Positions 9,419 to 23,749 of a stretch of 64,000 nt of DNA are shown here, in pieces. The DNA lies in assembly GCF_046630445.1 (NCBI RefSeq), contig NC_092340.1, positions 24,316,001 to 24,380,000 of the forward strand. Reading direction: 5' to 3'. This DNA comes from Rutidosis leptorrhynchoides (lineage: Eukaryota; Streptophyta; Magnoliopsida; Asterales; Asteraceae). Numbering within the stretch: the first letter of the stretch is position 1; each line of letters begins with the position of its first letter. The notes below the pieces were generated by a model. It saw only the letters and a list, made by a program, of their open reading frames with translations, ran no database searches and had not been told where the DNA came from. The position numbers were made by a program, and so were the translations under genes.

Positions 9419-12400
9419 TTAAGTAGGCGTAGTAGTCGTTGTTTCTTCCTCGAGATCTTGCGTTTCCGAATTCACGAATAGATGAGGATACTTCCTTTGC
9501 ATTTGATCTTGTCTTTCCCAAGTAAACTCGGGTCCTCTTTTGGCATTCCAACGAACCTTGACAATCGGAATTCGGCTTTGTTTCAATGTCTTGACGGAGG
9601 TGTCCACAATTTCAACCGGTTCCTCCACAAAATGAAGTTTGTCATCAATAGTAAGTTCTTCGAGAGGGATGACGATATCGGGTTCGGCAAGACACTTTTT
9701 CAAGTTAGATACATGGAAGGTAGGATGAACGGAGTTCAATTGAGGCGGAAGATCTAAACGATAAGCAACGGTTCCAATACGCTCCAAGATTTCGAAAGGA
9801 CCAATATACCGCGGATTTAGCTTCCCGCGTTTCCCAAAACGGATTACACCCTTCCAAGGTGCGACTTTTAACATTACTCGGTCACCGACTTGAAATTCAA
9901 GATCGTTGCGTCGTTTGTCGGTATAGCTCTTTTGACGACTTCGGGCCGTCCTAAGCCTATCTCGGATTTGAACGATTTTCTCGGTGGTTTCGTGAATGAG
10001 TTCGGGTCCGGTGATTTGCACGTCGCCTACCTCGGCCCAACAAAGAGGTGAACGACATTTGCGGCCATATAGCGCTTCAAAAGGTGCGGCTTTAATACTC
10101 GCGTGATAACTATTGTTGTAAGAGAACTCGGCGAGAGGTAAGTGCTTGTCCCAAGCTTTTCCGAAATCAACCACGCAAGCTCGTAACATGTCCTCTAAGG
10201 TTTGAATTGTACGTTCGCTTTGTCCATCGGTTTGAGGATGATATGCGGTGCTCATGTCTAAACGCGTTCCCAACGCTTCTTGCAACGTACGCCAAAATCT
10301 AGAAACGAAACGGCCATCTCGGTCGGAGATAATCGATAAAGGTACACCGTGTCGGGCTACGATCTCCTTAATGTAAAGTTGTGCAAGTTTCTCCATTTTG
10401 TCCGTTTCTTTCATGGCAAGGAAGTGTGCGGATTTGGTGAGACGATCAACAATAACCCAAATGGTATCATAACCGCCCGTCGTTTTTGGTAGCTTGGTGA
10501 TAAAATCCATCGTTATCCTTTCCCACTTCCATTGCGGGATCTCGGGTTGTTGAAGTAGTCCGGACGGTCTTTGGTGTTCGGCTTTGACTTTGGAACATGT
10601 CAAACACTTGGAAACATAAGTAGCTACGTCCCTTTTGATGTTCGGCCACCAATATAGTTGTTTAAGGTCGTGGTACATCTTATTGGCACCGGGGTGAATC
10701 GAGTATCGTGACTTATGTGCTTCATCTAAAATAAGGCTTCGTAGATCCCCATAACTAGGCACCCAAATTCTTCCGGCGAAATATCGGAGTCCGGTTTCTT
10801 TAACTTCGAATCGAGAGGTGAGGACGTTCAAGTGTTCGAGAGAGATGTTTTCATCCTTGAGAGCCTCATCTTGGGCTACCCGAATTTGGCTATTAAGGTT
10901 GGTGTGAATGGTGATGTTTAAAGCTCGGACACGGAGAGGCACCGCTCTTTCTTTTCGACTTAAGGCATCGGCTACTACATTTGCCTTCCCGGGATGGTAA
11001 CGAAGCTCGCAATCGTAATCGTTTAAGGTTTCAATCCACCTTCGTTGTCTCATGTTTAGTTGCTTTTGATCGAAAATGTGTTGAAGGCTTTTGTGATCGG
11101 TGAAGATAGTACTCTTGGTTCCATAAAGATAGTGTCTCCACATTTTAAGTGCAAAGACAACGGCTCCGAGTTCGAGATCATGTGTCGTATAGTTTCGTTC
11201 ATGAATTTTGAGTTGTCGAGAAGCATAAGCAATGACTTTCGTTCGTTGCATCAATACACACCCAAAACCATGTTTTGAGGCATCGCAATATACAACAAAG
11301 TCATCATTGCCTTCGGGAAGTGACAAGATAGGAGCGGTGGTTAGCTTCGTTTTCAAGATTTGGAATGCGGATTCATGTTCGGTCGCCCAAATGAATTTCT
11401 TTCCCTTGTGAGTCAATGCGGTTAGAGGACGTGCAACCAAAGAGAAATTTTCGATGAATCTACGATAGTACCCGGCGAGACCCAAAAATTGACGAATGTG
11501 AGTAGGAGTAGTAGGAGTCTCCCATTTACTAATGGCTTCGATCTTCGTGGGATCGACTTTAATGCCTTGATCACTTACAACATGACCAAGAAATTGAACT
11601 TCCTTCAACCAAAATTCACACTTGGAGAATTTGGCATAAAGTCGTTCTTGTCTCAAGAGTTCAAGCACAAGTCGGAGATGTTGTTCGTGCTCTTCTTCAT
11701 TTTTAGAATAGATCAATATATCATCGATGAACACAATAACGAATTTATCGAGATACGGTTTGCACACGCGGTTCATAAGATCCATGAACACCGCCGGTGC
11801 GTTAGTGAGACCAAATGGCATTACAAGAAATTCATAACTACCGTAACGAGTCCGGAAAGCGGTTTTGGAGACATCTTCCCCCTTAACCCTTAATTGATGA
11901 TAACCCGAGCGGAGATCGATTTTCGAATATACACAAGACCCTTGTAGTTGATCAAAGAGGTCATCGATGCGAGGAAGAGGATATCGGTTCTTAACCGTCA
12001 ATTTATTTAGTTCACGATAATCAATGCACATTCGTAGGGATCCGTCTTTCTTTTTAACAAACAAAATCGGAGCGCCCCAAGGTGAATGGCTAGGTTGGAT
12101 AAAACCACGATCAAGTAGTTCTTGGATTTGACTTTGCAATTCTTGCATTTCGGATGGGGCGAGTCTATATGGTGCACGTGCTACGGGTGCGGCTCCCGGA
12201 ATAAGATCGATTTGGAATTCAACCGGTCGATGAGGTGGAAGACCCGGCAATTCGTCGGGAAATACATCGGAAAAGTCACTAACAATTGGCACATCATCGA
12301 TATGCTTCTCATCGGACTCGACTTTCTTAACGTGGGCAAGGATCGCAAAACAACCCTTACGGAGTAGTTTTCTAACTTTAAGGCACGAAACGAGATTGAG

Positions 12401-13921
12401 TCTGGTGCAACTCTTATCGCCATAAACAATCAAAGGTTCACCATTCTCGATAGGAATTCGGATTGCGTTAAGATCACAAAGGATGTGAGATTTCGTTTTG
12501 ACTAACCAATTCATACCGATTATTACATCAAAGCTTCCTAGTTCCATGGGTATCAAGTCAATTTCAAATTCCTTACCCAAAATGTTTAACGCACACCCCC
12601 GGTAATATGTGTCGGCACTTAATAGTTTCCCGTTAGCCACTTCAATGGTATAAGGGGTATCTAATGGAAGAGGTGGAGTGCTAAAAGAATGAGTCAAAGT
12701 CTTGGATACAAAGCATTTATCGGCACCTGAATCGAATAAGCAAGAGACATAAGAATTGTTGAGAAGAAACGTACCCGTGACTAGTTCAGTGTCATCCCGG
12801 GCTTCCTCGGTGTTGATGTTAAAAGCTCGGCCGCGCGTGTTGGGGTTATCTTTCTTCTTTGGGCATGCATTTCTATAATGACCCGTTTGGCCACATTCGT
12901 AACAAGTGCCCGTCCTTGGTGCATTGGGCCACTTTCGAGCGATGGGAGTGGCACTTTTACAATCGTTGGCCTTATGACCAATTCCTTGGCACCGATGGCA
13001 AATTAGCTTACTACATTCGCCAAAGTGATGTTTGTTGCATTTGTTGCAAAGAGGTAGGTTCCCGGTATAACCTTTCTTGCCGTCGGAGGTGTAAGGCTTC
13101 TTAGCAAAGTTGTTGCTTGATTGGGAGGGTTCCCACTTTCTTTTGTTGCCGCCCGATTTATCCTCGGCCTTAGGTGCCGGAACTACGATTTCGTCAACCG
13201 TTTCAATTAGTTGGCGAGCCATGTTCATAGCGGCTTGATGAGTAGTGGGTTTGGATGACATCACCCCTTGTTTGATGCTTTTTGGAAGACCGAGCATGTA
13301 GAGCTCAATCCTTTGAGATTCGGGGTTAACAAGATTAGGACACATCAAGGATAGTTCGGTGAAGCGTTGATTATAAGCTTTAAGATCGTTTCCGACCGCT
13401 TTCAAAGCTCTTAGTTCTTCCTCAAGCTTTCGGGTTTCTTCGCGCGGAAAATATTCAACAATCATCTTTTCCTTTAGATCGGCCCAAGAGAGAGCATGAG
13501 CTTCATCGGTACCCACCGATTGAACATAGGTGTTCCACCATGTTAGAGCAATTCCGGAGAAAGTGTGAGTGGAGTATTTGACCTTGTCTTGGTCCCGACA
13601 ACCGCTTATGCTAAAGACGGCTTCCGTTTGCTCAAACCATCGGGTGAGCACGACCGGTCCCCCGGTTCCATCAAAAGTGTGAGGTTTGCACCCCATGAAA
13701 GCTTTATAGGAGCATCCCTCGTTTGAGTTTCCGGCTCCATTGTTGTTGTTGTTGTTGTTGTTGTGGTTGTTTAGGTTGTTATTATTATTGTTGTTGGATG
13801 AGTGACCGGCCATGGCCGCATCTACGGCGGTAGCTATCATCCGTTCGAGAGCTTGTTCGGGAGTTTCATTGCGGCGTACACGACGAGGAGCCATTGTTCC
13901 TTCAAGACACAAGAATATCAT
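9419..13921 (-). CDS. Gag-pol polyprotein of a Tekay-like chromovirus
   Basis: This is a single open frame of 1500 codons and the main product of the element. Domains in order: retrotransposon Gag (about 65-250), three Cys/His knuckles including [14 protein letters not shown] and [14 protein letters not shown] (about 290-355), retropepsin with FDSGAD (about 395), RT with the [12 protein letters not shown] and FIDDILIYS motifs (about 730-738), and RNase H (VYCDASKHG, about 873). Integrase follows with an HHCC finger (about 1077-1115) and DDE core, then a C-terminal chromodomain-like tail ([12 protein letters not shown]). An Asn-rich run near residues 43-60 is encoded by a GTT-rich tract. The ATG at 13894 (MAPRR) is a likelier start than 13921, since gag proteins of this group begin this way; that is a family inference. 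I see no frameshift or stop. Confidence 0.93.
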   Translation of the reverse strand: MIFLCLEGTMAPRRVRRNETPEQALERMIATAVDAAMAGHSSNNNNNNNLNNHNNNNNNNNGAGNSNEGCSYKAFMGCKPHTFDGTGGPVVLTRWFEQTEAVFSISGCRDQDKVKYSTHTFSGIALTWWNTYVQSVGTDEAHALSWADLKEKMIVEYFPREETRKLEEELRALKAVGNDLKAYNQRFTELSLMCPNLVNPESQRIELYMLGLPKSIKQGVMSSKPTTHQAAMNMARQLIETVDEIVVPAPKAEDKSGGNKRKWEPSQSSNNFAKKPYTSDGKKGYTGNLPLCNKCNKHHFGECSKLICHRCQGIGHKANDCKSATPIARKWPNAPRTGTCYECGQTGHYRNACPKKKDNPNTRGRAFNINTEEARDDTELVTGTFLLNNSYVSCLFDSGADKCFVSKTLTHSFSTPPLPLDTPYTIEVANGKLLSADTYYRGCALNILGKEFEIDLIPMELGSFDVIIGMNWLVKTKSHILCDLNAIRIPIENGEPLIVYGDKSCTRLNLVSCLKVRKLLRKGCFAILAHVKKVESDEKHIDDVPIVSDFSDVFPDELPGLPPHRPVEFQIDLIPGAAPVARAPYRLAPSEMQELQSQIQELLDRGFIQPSHSPWGAPILFVKKKDGSLRMCIDYRELNKLTVKNRYPLPRIDDLFDQLQGSCVYSKIDLRSGYHQLRVKGEDVSKTAFRTRYGSYEFLVMPFGLTNAPAVFMDLMNRVCKPYLDKFVIVFIDDILIYSKNEEEHEQHLRLVLELLRQERLYAKFSKCEFWLKEVQFLGHVVSDQGIKVDPTKIEAISKWETPTTPTHIRQFLGLAGYYRRFIENFSLVARPLTALTHKGKKFIWATEHESAFQILKTKLTTAPILSLPEGNDDFVVYCDASKHGFGCVLMQRTKVIAYASRQLKIHERNYTTHDLELGAVVFALKMWRHYLYGTKSTIFTDHKSLQHIFDQKQLNMRQRRWIETLNDYDCELRYHPGKANVVADALSRKERAVPLRVRALNITIHTNLNSQIRVAQDEALKDENISLEHLNVLTSRFEVKETGLRYFAGRIWVPSYGDLRSLILDEAHKSRYSIHPGANKMYHDLKQLYWWPNIKRDVATYVSKCLTCSKVKAEHQRPSGLLQQPEIPQWKWERITMDFITKLPKTTGGYDTIWVIVDRLTKSAHFLAMKETDKMEKLAQLYIKEIVARHGVPLSIISDRDGRFVSRFWRTLQEALGTRLDMSTAYHPQTDGQSERTIQTLEDMLRACVVDFGKAWDKHLPLAEFSYNNSYHASIKAAPFEALYGRKCRSPLCWAEVGDVQITGPELIHETTEKIVQIRDRLRTARSRQKSYTDKRRNDLEFQVGDRVMLKVAPWKGVIRFGKRGKLNPRYIGPFEILERIGTVAYRLDLPPQLNSVHPTFHVSNLKKCLAEPDIVIPLEELTIDDKLHFVEEPVEIVDTSVKTLKQSRIPIVKVRWNAKRGPEFTWERQDQMQRKYPHLFVNSETQDLEEETTTTTPT

Positions 13922-14303
13922 TGATTAGTATTCTCAATAATACTAACCGTGATATAGAATAAAGATAAAGAGAAGTTTTTCCTCGACTAGCCTTAAATTC
14001 TTTATGTCATAATGTCGGAACGTTCATATGAGTCACCGTAATATAATCCCGGAAATTATATTACCCTGATTCATATGTGCATTAGACATCATTTCATATA
14101 GTCAAGGTGGCGTGTCGATCAAATTAAACAACGTGAGATTAAGATGAACTAAGAGTAGATATGAGTAGAAGCGTTCGAGTATAAATGCACAAGTAGTCAA
14201 GTAATTCCTACTTCAAGTCTATATGCCGGTTGTAGTCTAGACTCACCAATGTACCCTATGACTCGGGGTCGACACCAATGAACTCTAAATCCCTACAACC
14301 AAC

Positions 14304-14315
14304 GCTCTGATACCA
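14304..14315 (-). promoter_or_regulatory. Primer-binding site of the Tekay-like element
   Basis: On the minus strand the sequence 2 bases inside the 5' LTR is TGGTATCAGAGC, the complement of the plant initiator tRNA-Met 3' end. This fixes the element's orientation and the inner LTR boundary. Confidence 0.9.
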
Positions 14316-14317
14316 TC

Positions 14318-16695
14318 TGTAGTGACCCGACCAAATCATGTTTGACGGCGCCATCTACTTAGGTCCCGTTACGTGGTCATAAGTCTTTAAGATAAAGTTT
14401 GACCAAAATATGTCGCCTTCATTTCAAAATAAAGATTGTTCCCAAAGTTTACAAGAATTGTTCAACCAATAGTTAAGTTACAACGTTATAATACGAATGA
14501 AATCTAGGCGACACGGTTTAAAGTAAAGTCAAAAGACGCTCCATGAAATGCACATATACTCGACATCCAATGCAAGTATCAAATAATGAGCGGAAGCATG
14601 TATCATGTATCGTTCAAGGACCTGAGAAAAACATAGAAATCTGTCAACGAAAACGTTGGTGAAATCATAGGTTTAAGTAAGTAAGTACAAGTGAACCACA
14701 AGATTTGCATCAATGAAATAATAGTAATACATTCCAAAAGTTTATTTCACGAGCACCCAATTATCAATGCTTAACATTTCCTTCCATTGAACCCCATCAC
14801 TTAGTGCTAGAACATACACTATTTCTCGAAAATATATTTCATTCGTAAACGGTAGCGAACCGTTTGAATGAGGGTTTGTCAAACCCATATGGATCCATAC
14901 AACATAAGTTCTCGCTTACACCCGGCAAGTGTAACTAATGATAATCGAATTGAGGATTTTGTTCTAAACTCGTATGTAGAATGTTTGTTTTTTCCTGTAC
15001 TTGTGTTCACTTAGTAAAGAAATGTTTATGTTTTCTCATCCCAAATGTAAGTTCAAAAAGAGTAAAAGTGGGACTATGATCTCACCTTGAGTGCACGAGT
15101 AGTAAAGTACTTCGACAAGTAAACGTGTGCAAAGAACAATGCTAGTCTTGACCTAAACAATAGGTTTGTATCAATAACGGTAAACACAATAGGTCAAAGA
15201 TGTTCAATTAGTCCTATGGCTCGTTAAGACTCGATCATAATAGCATGTGAATCAAATTGTCATGTTTCATGCAAGGTACAAGTATAAAAACATGTTAGAA
15301 CGATTGCACAATTATTTGGTTAAGTTTGATTAAAAGTCAACTTGATCGGGTCAAAGTCAACAGAAAAGTCAACGGGGTCGGGTTGGGTATCCGACAATTT
15401 TTCTAAGTTATATAATCATATATGAGCATGTTGGCCAAGTTTCATGTTAATCGGAGGTCCGTAGCATAGCAAACATTTTTATGTCAAATGACCAAAGTAA
15501 ACAGCCCGTTTTAGTACAATGGGACGGCGTCCCAATTGGCTAGACGGCGTCCCGTTTTTAAGGTTGGGACGGCGTCCCGAGAAGCTAGACGGCGTCCCAG
15601 TTTTAAGTTTGGGACGGCGTCCCGAGAAGCTAGAAGGCGTCCAGATCGTTTTCCAGGCCCTGTTTGCTGTATTTCCTAAGTGCACGAACCAAAACACAAA
15701 CCAACACATTTCATGACCCGTAAACAATCAAGATATGTATCTTATATCATCGGAAAGCTCTTTCGACAAGGAACGCAACTAAGCACTTTTCATCAAGCAA
15801 AAACATCATATACTATAACCGAAATCCCGACAAGTGATCAATAGAGGTTTATTTTCAAGTTTCAAGTTTATCAATTGCAATTTAAGTTTCGGGAATCCAA
15901 TTTATACATATGATATGCCGTTTTGAAGGTAATGAAACATGTAATGCAACTAAACACTTATCCATAACATTAACAAGCATTCAACGCATCAAAAGTTCGT
16001 TTTAAGAGTTGTCAACCCTAACCAAAAGTTCACAAAATCAATAATCGCGTTTATGAAGTTTCTTTAATCAATCTATACATCAAAATGAAGCTAACGATAC
16101 TAGTAACACTTTTAAAACATGCACATTAACAATCTAATAACATTTGATCATCCAAAATTAAGGATTTAGCAAGTAATTTTCATAATGAACTAGTTACACC
16201 AAAAACAACAAATCGAGCATACAAATTACATACACGACATCACAATGAGCCATAGACACTAATTAACATACTTTTAAGTCAAGAACACAAATTTAAAGAA
16301 AACTAGTGTTTTAGAAATGTTACCCAAACGAGATGAGGTTGGTATCAAAATGAAGAGGATGAAGAGAGGATCACGAATATGTAATTTATTTTGTTGTAAG
16401 CCTCCTAGATCGAATTTAGATGATGATTGAATGAATTTGGTTTTGAGTGTGTGTTCTTGCTAGAGAGAAAGAGAGAGAGATGGAGGTGGAAATGAATGGG
16501 TGAAAGGGGTTTGACCCTTTGACCTAGTCAAGGGTTTGATCCCTTGTCAAGTTTAGTCCCTCAACTTTCGTTCGGGTGCGGGAATTACCTAAACGAGATA
16601 ATTTAAAACGCGTATCAACGGGAGATGTTATAAACATATAACGGACTTTATATTAGTATAACGGAAAAGTAAATGGAAAAAGGCGGGATGTTACA
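14318..16695 (-). repeat. 5' LTR of the Tekay-like element
   Basis: It is 2378 bp long, the same as its partner. By eye the differences fall in the first 50 bp (gccatc versus gccgtc), near 14821, near 15345, in the last decamer of the palindrome array (15633, gaaggcgtcc), near 15766 and near 16344. It ends at 16695 and is followed by the aatgt target duplication. Confidence 0.93.
15523..15642 (-). repeat. Periodic CG-rich palindromes in the Tekay 5' LTR
   Basis: This is the same six-decamer array as at 8211-8330, shifted by 7312 bp, with identical spacing. The last unit carries one substitution (gaaggcgtcc) that breaks its symmetry. Confidence 0.85.
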
Positions 16696-19275
16696 AATGT
16701 CAAGTACTGAAGAGCACCTACAAGACTACGATATAAGGTGGGATTCTGTACAGGAGGTCCATGAGATGTGAGTTTGGCCCCCGGTTCTACGGGAGTCATA
16801 CAGGGGTGGCAAGAGATCATGTCTGCACGCTCAAGAATCCCGGTAGCATATTGTTTCTGTGATAGAAACATACCAGTGTCAGATCGAGATGGGGAAATAC
16901 CCAAAAAATAGTTCAGCGGGCCAAGGTCAGTCATGGAAAATTCCCTGTGAAGAGATGTAATGATCCGCTGAAGTAGATCGGTAGATGACGCAGTCAAGAC
17001 AATATCATCAACATACAAGAGTAAATAAGCAATGTCAGAGCCACGGTTGTAGATGAATAAGGATGTGTCACATCTGCTATGTCTAAAACCAATACGATGT
17101 ACATAACCTGCAAATCGTTGAAACCGTGCACGAGGGGCTTGTTTGAGCCCGTATAAAGATTTCTACAGTAAGCAGACGTGATCAGGGTATCGAGGATCCC
17201 GAAAACTGGGTGGCTGATGCATGTATACAGTCTCCGTAAGTTGTCCATGGAGAAAGGCGTTCTTGACATCCAGCTGATGCACTGGCCAGTGTCGAGAAAT
17301 CGCCAAGCTAAGGACAGTTCATATAGTGGCCAGTTTGACAACTGGGCTGAAAGTCTCATCGCAGTCAATGCCGACCTGTTGACTACGACCGTTGGCAACA
17401 AGTCGTGCCTTATATCTACTCAAGGTGCCATCTGCATTAAACTTGTGTCTAAAGAGCCACATGGAGCGAACAATGTTCGTGTTCGATGGGCGAGGCACAA
17501 GTTTCCAAGTACAATTAGTAATTAATGCATTAAATTCGTCAGTCATAGCCTGTTTCCAGTTAAGGTCACGGAGGGCATCAGGGTAAGTGCGAGGTATGGG
17601 AGAGTGGACCGAGGTATGAAGGTTAAGACGTTGAACGGGTTTGGTGGTGCCAACGCGAGCACGAGTGATCATAGGATGAGTGGACTGAGGGTTTGCTTGG
17701 GCGATAGCCTCAGTATGAGGAGGTTGTGTCTCTGGTAGAGTGGCAGACGGAATAGGTGTGTGTGTAGCCTCAGTAGGAGGAGGCTGTGTCTCCATGGAAG
17801 ATGTAGATGTTGTAGCCTCATTAGGAGGAGGATGTGTCTCCATGGAAGATGTAGATGTTGTAGCCTCAATAGGAGGAGGTTGTGTCTCTGAGGTGTCGGA
17901 GAGGTGTATTGTACGAGAGAATATGTTAGGTGGTGGGTCCAAGAAGTCATAGGATGGTGGTTGTGTAGGTGTCATCGAGCTGAAAGGAAAGGATGTCTCA
18001 TCAAACGTCACGTGACGAGATAGAATGATTTTGTTAGAAGTGAGATCAAGACAACGGTACCCTCGGTGATCAGAAGGGTACCCAAGAAAGATGCATGGAG
18101 TAGAGCGAGGAGCGAGTTTGTTTGTGGTGTTGAGGTGAGGGTAGCATAGGCAACCAAAGATCCGAAGAGTAGAGTAGTTTGGTTGTTGTTTGTATAAGCG
18201 TGTGTGTGGGATATCGTGATTAATGGCAGAACAGGGTAAGATGTTGAGGAGGTGAGCAGCCATATGAAGGGCCTCTACCCAATAGATTGGTGGGAGGTGA
18301 GCTTGAAATAGAAGGGTGTGTATTTGGTTGTTGATGGTGCGTAACATGCTTTCAGATTTCCCATTTTTTTGGGATGTTTGAGGACAGGAGAAGCAGAATT
18401 GAATCCCGTTTGTTCGGAGGAGGTTATGAAAGGCATGATTGTCGAATTCACCACCTTGGTCACATTGGAAAGCTTTGATTTATTGTTTGAATTGAGTTTT
18501 AACAAAAGCACGAAATTGTACAAATATTTTAAACGCGTCTGATTTATAACGTAGGGGAAAAACCCAGACATAGTGTGTAAAGTGATCGAGAAAGATAATG
18601 TAATATTTTAAACCACTAATACTAGGAACAGGAGATGTCCATAAACCAGAATGTATAATATCAAATGCAGTAGTAACATTAGAGCTAGAAACAAAAAAAG
18701 GTAAACGCACGTGTTTGCCAAGTTGACACGCATGACAAAGGGAAGAAGACAAAGGTTTATTACATGGAATAATTTTATTTGAAATAAGTTTACGAAAAAC
18801 ATCATTCCCGGGGTGTCCGAGACGCTGGTGCCAGGTAACAGAACTGGTAGTAAGAGCATGTGGAGTGGAGTGAGGTGTAACTGGATAAAGGTCCCCGTTG
18901 CTGTCACATCGGAGAAGAAGCCGGCGTGTCAGATAATCCTTCACAGAAAAACCAAAAGGATCAAATTCAACAGATACAATATTATCACGAGTAAATTGTC
19001 GAACGTAAATAAGGTTCTTAACTATGTTAGGCGTGACAAGGACATTGTGTAAATGTAAGGGTCGATGGGGGTTAGGTAACAAGCTATGACCCGTGTTGGT
19101 GACAGGAATGGTGTTCCCGTCGCCAACAGCAACTGACGGATAATTGCATTTATTAAAAACTGTACTTAGATTTTTAATAGAGGAGGTAAGGTGAATAGAT
19201 GCACCTGTGTCCATATTCCAACCTGCATTCCCGTCATCATGTAAAGTCATAGTACTGAACGCGTTGGGTAGAATG
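16696..19275 (-). pseudogene. Copia gag-pol remnant: protease, integrase and RT
   Basis: Read from 19275 down, the frame shows the retropepsin DTGAS core, a GAG-pre-integrase block with WHQRLGHP, an integrase zinc finger ending in CHACQLGKH, the integrase core up to GKSESMLRT, and RT with QLDVKNAF and YVDDIVL. The frame is kept throughout, but stops interrupt it at 18480, at 17319 (just after VVKLATI) and near 17163 (before KSLYGLK). Each is one C-to-T change from the Gln or Arg expected there. It ends at the aatgt duplication where the Tekay-like element inserted. A Pro/Thr-rich linker with imperfect repeats (about 17740-17950) lies between integrase and RT. Confidence 0.85.
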
Positions 19276-20040
19276 TGAAAGGACCCGTTCATATACATTA
19301 TAAACGATTCACAATAGTTGATTACATTGCGAGGTATTTGACCTCTATATGATACATTTTACAAATATTGCATTCGTTTTTAAAAGACAATCTTTCTTTA
19401 CATCAAAAATTGACAGGCATGCATACCATTTCATAATATCCACTATTCAACTATAAATTGATTTAATAATAATCTTTGATGAACTCAATGACTCGAATGC
19501 AACGTTCTTCGAAATATGCTATGAAAGACTCCAAGTAATATCTTTAAAATGAGCAAATGCACAGCGGAAGATTTCTTTAACACCTGAGAATAAACATGCT
19601 TTAAAGTGTCAACCAAAAGGTTGGTAAGTTCATTAGTTTATCATAATCATTTATTTCCATCATTTTAATAGACCACGAGAATTTCATTTCCAGTTCTCAT
19701 AAATATACGTCCCATGCATAGAGACAAAAAATAATCATTCATATGGTGAACACCTGGTAACCGACATTAACTAGATACATATAAGAATATCCCCTATCAT
19801 TCCGGGATCCTCCTTCGGACATGATATAAATTTCGAAGTACTAAAGCATCCGGTACTTTGGATGGGGTTTGTTAGGCCCAATAGATCTATCTTTAGGATT
19901 CGCGTCAATTAGGGTATCTGTTCCCTAATTCTTAGATTACCAGACTTTAATAAAAAGGGGCATATTCGATTTCGATAATTCAACCATAGAATGTAGTTTC
20001 AATTACTTGTGTCTATTTCGTCAAACATTTATAAAAGTGC

Positions 20041-20280
20041 ATGTATTCTCAGTCCCAAAAATATAAAGGGTAAAAAGGCAAATGAAACTCACGCATATAA
20101 ATATTGTAAAACAGTTAATAAAGCATTTGCATGTATTCTCAGCCCAAAAATGTAAAGAGTAAAAGGGAGCAAATGAACTCACGCATATAAATATTGTAAA
20201 ACAGTTAATAAAGCATTTGCATGTATTCTCAGCCCAAAAATGTAAAGAGTAAAAGGGAGCAAATGAACTCACCATACTGT
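20041..20280. repeat. 90-bp tandem repeat, three units, in LTR
   Basis: atgtattctcag recurs at 20041, 20131 and 20221, exactly 90 bp apart, with the intervening sequence conserved. The partner LTR has the same three units (33688, 33778, 33868). The related solo LTR has three less regular ones (29731, 29832, 29924). Confidence 0.85.
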
Positions 20281-21539
20281 ATTTCATAGTAAAAATACAT
20301 ATAACGTCATTGAACAAGTGCAAGGTTGGCCTCGGATTCACGAACCTAAATTAATTATATATATTTATGTGTTGGTCAATATTTGTCTAACAAATTAGGT
20401 CAAGTCATAGTATACCACAATCCTAATGCTCGAGACTAATATGCAAAAGTCAACAAAAGTAAATTTGACTCAAAATAATTTCCAAAAATCTATACATGAT
20501 TAATATATAGTTTAAATATCGTCGTTTTATATTTTTAAATATTTTTAAAAGATTTATTAGAGTAAATAATATAATTTATTTATTAATAAATAAAATTTTA
20601 TATTATATTTATATAATAAAATATACTTTTATATATATTAAGTAATAAAATTTATAGAGTTCATTTAATATTATAAAGATAATATGATAGGTATTATTAA
20701 AGTAAGTTATTACACGTAGTAAAATATGTTTGTATCAAATATTTATTTGATAAAATAATATCTATAATAATAGTAAGTAAAAGTTGTATTATTTTGTAAT
20801 AATAATTATTATTATAAAAATATCAATATTTATAATTACTAAGATGACATTATGATAAAACGATAATTCTAATTATGATAACTTTAATATTTACGATAAT
20901 TTTTAATATTATCTTTAAAATAATAATTCTATTTAAAATAATAATAATAATAATAATGATATTTTATAGTAACAATGACATTTCTATTAAAATGATAATT
21001 TTTGTTAAAATGATAGTTTTAATACTAACGATAATTTTAATAATAATAGTAATGATAAAAATAATAAGAACGATAATTTTATCTAAATCAATATCTTATA
21101 ATATTTTAATTTCATCATGATACTCTTACCCATTATTTCTTAATCGTTTCGTTTAATTGCTTTTAATCGTCTTTAATATCGTGTTCGTAATAATGATAAT
21201 AATAGTAATCAAAATAATTAGGTGTTACAAATATTTGTTTTAATTACACTAATATTAATAATGATAGTTACTATAACATTATTAACGATAATACTAATAA
21301 TTATCTTAATGATAATATAGTAATAATAATATTAACAATAACAATAACCATAACCATTTTTAAATAATGATATATATATTAATAATGATAATAATAATAA
21401 TAATAATACCAATAATAATAATAATAATAATAATAATTGGTTAATAATAATAATACTAATTATAACTTTAACGATAATAACGATAGTAATAATAAAAAAA
21501 ATAACAATTTTTTAATGATAAATCCTTTTATTGATAAAG

Positions 21540-21642
<103 letters not shown>

Positions 21643-22285
21643 GATAAAACTAGAACGACGATAATAACGACGATAATAATAATCATTTTTAATAATAATA
21701 ATACAAAACTTCGATGGACTATAACTTCAAATCCGTTCATCGAAATCATTCGATATCTAAATGAAAAGTTCTTAATTTTTCGCTAGCTTTCCAATGACAT
21801 GCATATCTTATACCTTATCTCAGTCGCATATATAACTAATTCAGGATTCAACATAACCTAAATAAAGGCAATATCAAAAGTACAAACATGCATAATCCTA
21901 TATACTCGAGCACTAGTCAGGGATACACTATTAGTATGTAAAAGTTAAATTATGAGTACTCACGTATCAATATTGAGATTCAATATTGCAGGAAAGGTAC
22001 GTAGACGCAACGGAGATGATAAACACTATATTGACCTCACGAGCATACCCATGAACCATACCCAATCACCTCCATAGCTATAACCCATAATTTCCTTAAT
22101 CCAATCCCACTCGAAAAACAATTTCGAAATCACTCGGACAGCACTCTGACGTAATATTTTATGTATACTAATAATATCTTGAAATAATACGGAGTAAATA
22201 TATATATGTAAATCGATTGAGAGAGTTTAGAGAAAAATATTTTCAAGTTTCTATGAAATAATGAAACCTATTGAATTCTATTTAT

Positions 22286-22440
22286 AATAGATTTTTGAAT
22301 TATTAAAGTGAATTATTAAAGTATGAATTATTAAAGTAAATTATTAAAGTATGAATTATTAAAGTGAATTATTAAAGTATGAATTATTAAAGTGAATTAT
22401 TAAAGTATGAATTATTAAAGTGAATTATTAAAGTAAAGTA
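22286..22440. repeat. Short tandem repeats of a gaattattaaagt type
   Basis: The unit alternates between about 13 and 15 bp (gaattattaaagt and gaattattaaagtat). The partner LTR has a diverged array at about 35860-36010. Confidence 0.8.
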
Positions 22441-23359
22441 AAGTAAAAATAAAGTAAAGGTAAAGTTTAATTATAGTAAAAGTATAAAACTATGTACGTA
22501 TAATATGCGTATAAATATATATAATATTAATTTAAATCGTTATATATATATTTAATAAAATATAAATATCGTTATCTTTATCATACTGGTTAAGTAATGA
22601 GTTGTCAAAAGTGGTTCTAGATATTTATAAAAGTTATATACGTTTTAATAATAAAGTTCTTTTTAAACTGAAAACGTTTTTGTACGTTTGAAACTAAATC
22701 AAATAAATATAATAATTTTGTTTTCCAAAACCAAATATATTTTTAAGAATCATTTTGTTTAAAGGTTAAAATAATGGAAATCGTTATATCATAAAATGTT
22801 TTAGAAAAGTAGAATCATATATATTCATAATAGGTTTCAAGTTTTTAAATTACAGTTTGTTGGTGAAGCATGAGATAAAGTTCAAAGGTTAAATAAACGT
22901 ATGAAATTATCTTAATGAAACTTATTTACACTTCACGTTCTTACTTATAAATCACTTTACCATTTTCCGAATGTTGTCAAAAAGAATAGATTTCTTAAAT
23001 CACAGTGGACCTCATAACATAGACCCGTAATCATATCATAATGTATCTGATAAATCAATCATTTGATATTATCTTCTAATTCCATCGATAAACATATTGA
23101 AACAAATACGTTCATGTAAAGTATTATACGTTTAATACTTTATTAATATTCTCAAGTTATAATATATATATATATACATATATATACATATTTATTTATA
23201 TATAACGGTTCGTGAATCGTCGGAATTTGGTCGAGGTTATAATGAATGTATGAACACAATTTAAAATTCTTGAGATTTAACTTAACAAACTTTGCTTATC
23301 GTGTCGAAATAATATAAAGATAAAGTTTAAATTTGGTTAAAAATTTCCGGGTTGTCACA

Positions 23360-23749
23360 GTACCTACCCGTTAAAGAAATTCCGTCCCGAAATTTGGGTG
23401 GAAAGGTCGTGAATGATAATAAGTATGTTTTCATGATGTATACAGGCTGAAAATTAGAGTTTTATCATCAGCGAATAATTTGGATAAACAATCCATTTAT
23501 ATGAAGAGTACGAATGAAGCTAACATAGAAGAGTGAAATGAGTAAGTGTAGATTCATCTTATCATTTGACGTAGATATGATTGATTTCCAGATTTCAAGG
23601 GATTTGAAGAAAATCTTTGTAATAAGATTTGATTCCCCGGTAACAAAAGGAATTAGGATCCGCTTTAAATGCGATCGTCCATTTTAATTGTTCTGTCGGA
23701 GATTTTCTTATAAATTTACCTCCTTCGTTTTCTTACAACTCACACCTTC
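23360..23749 (-). other. PPT region and 3' internal stretch of the non-autonomous element
   Basis: On the minus strand TTTAACGGGTAGGTAC abuts the LTR start and is the likely PPT. The rest, up to the solo LTR at 23750, shows no coding sequence. Confidence 0.6.

Larger units (their letters stand above)
7006..16695 (-). mobile_element. Nearly intact Tekay-like (chromovirus) Ty3/gypsy retrotransposon
   Basis: The element is 9690 bp with two 2378-bp LTRs (7006-9383 and 14318-16695), a PBS, a PPT and one long gag-pol frame. A 5-bp target duplication, aatgt, lies at 7001-7005 and 16696-16700. I count about six base differences between the LTRs by eye, about 0.25%. At a commonly assumed plant rate of 1.3e-8 per site per year that is roughly 0.1 million years. 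It inserted into the copia RT/RNase H region. With an open polyprotein and matching LTRs it could still be mobile. Confidence 0.93.

Noticed and set aside
16994..17401. 135-codon frame in the copia RT region
   Set aside because: It is in another frame from the RT motifs; the true frame shows QLDVKNAF and YVDDIVL with stops.
20041..20280. CRISPR-like array
   Set aside because: Three adjoining 90-bp units without unique spacers, in plant LTR DNA; an ordinary tandem repeat.
20021..20341. 106-codon repeated frame, also at 33668-33988
   Set aside because: It reads across the 90-bp tandem repeats of the LTR; the protein repeat is a by-product.
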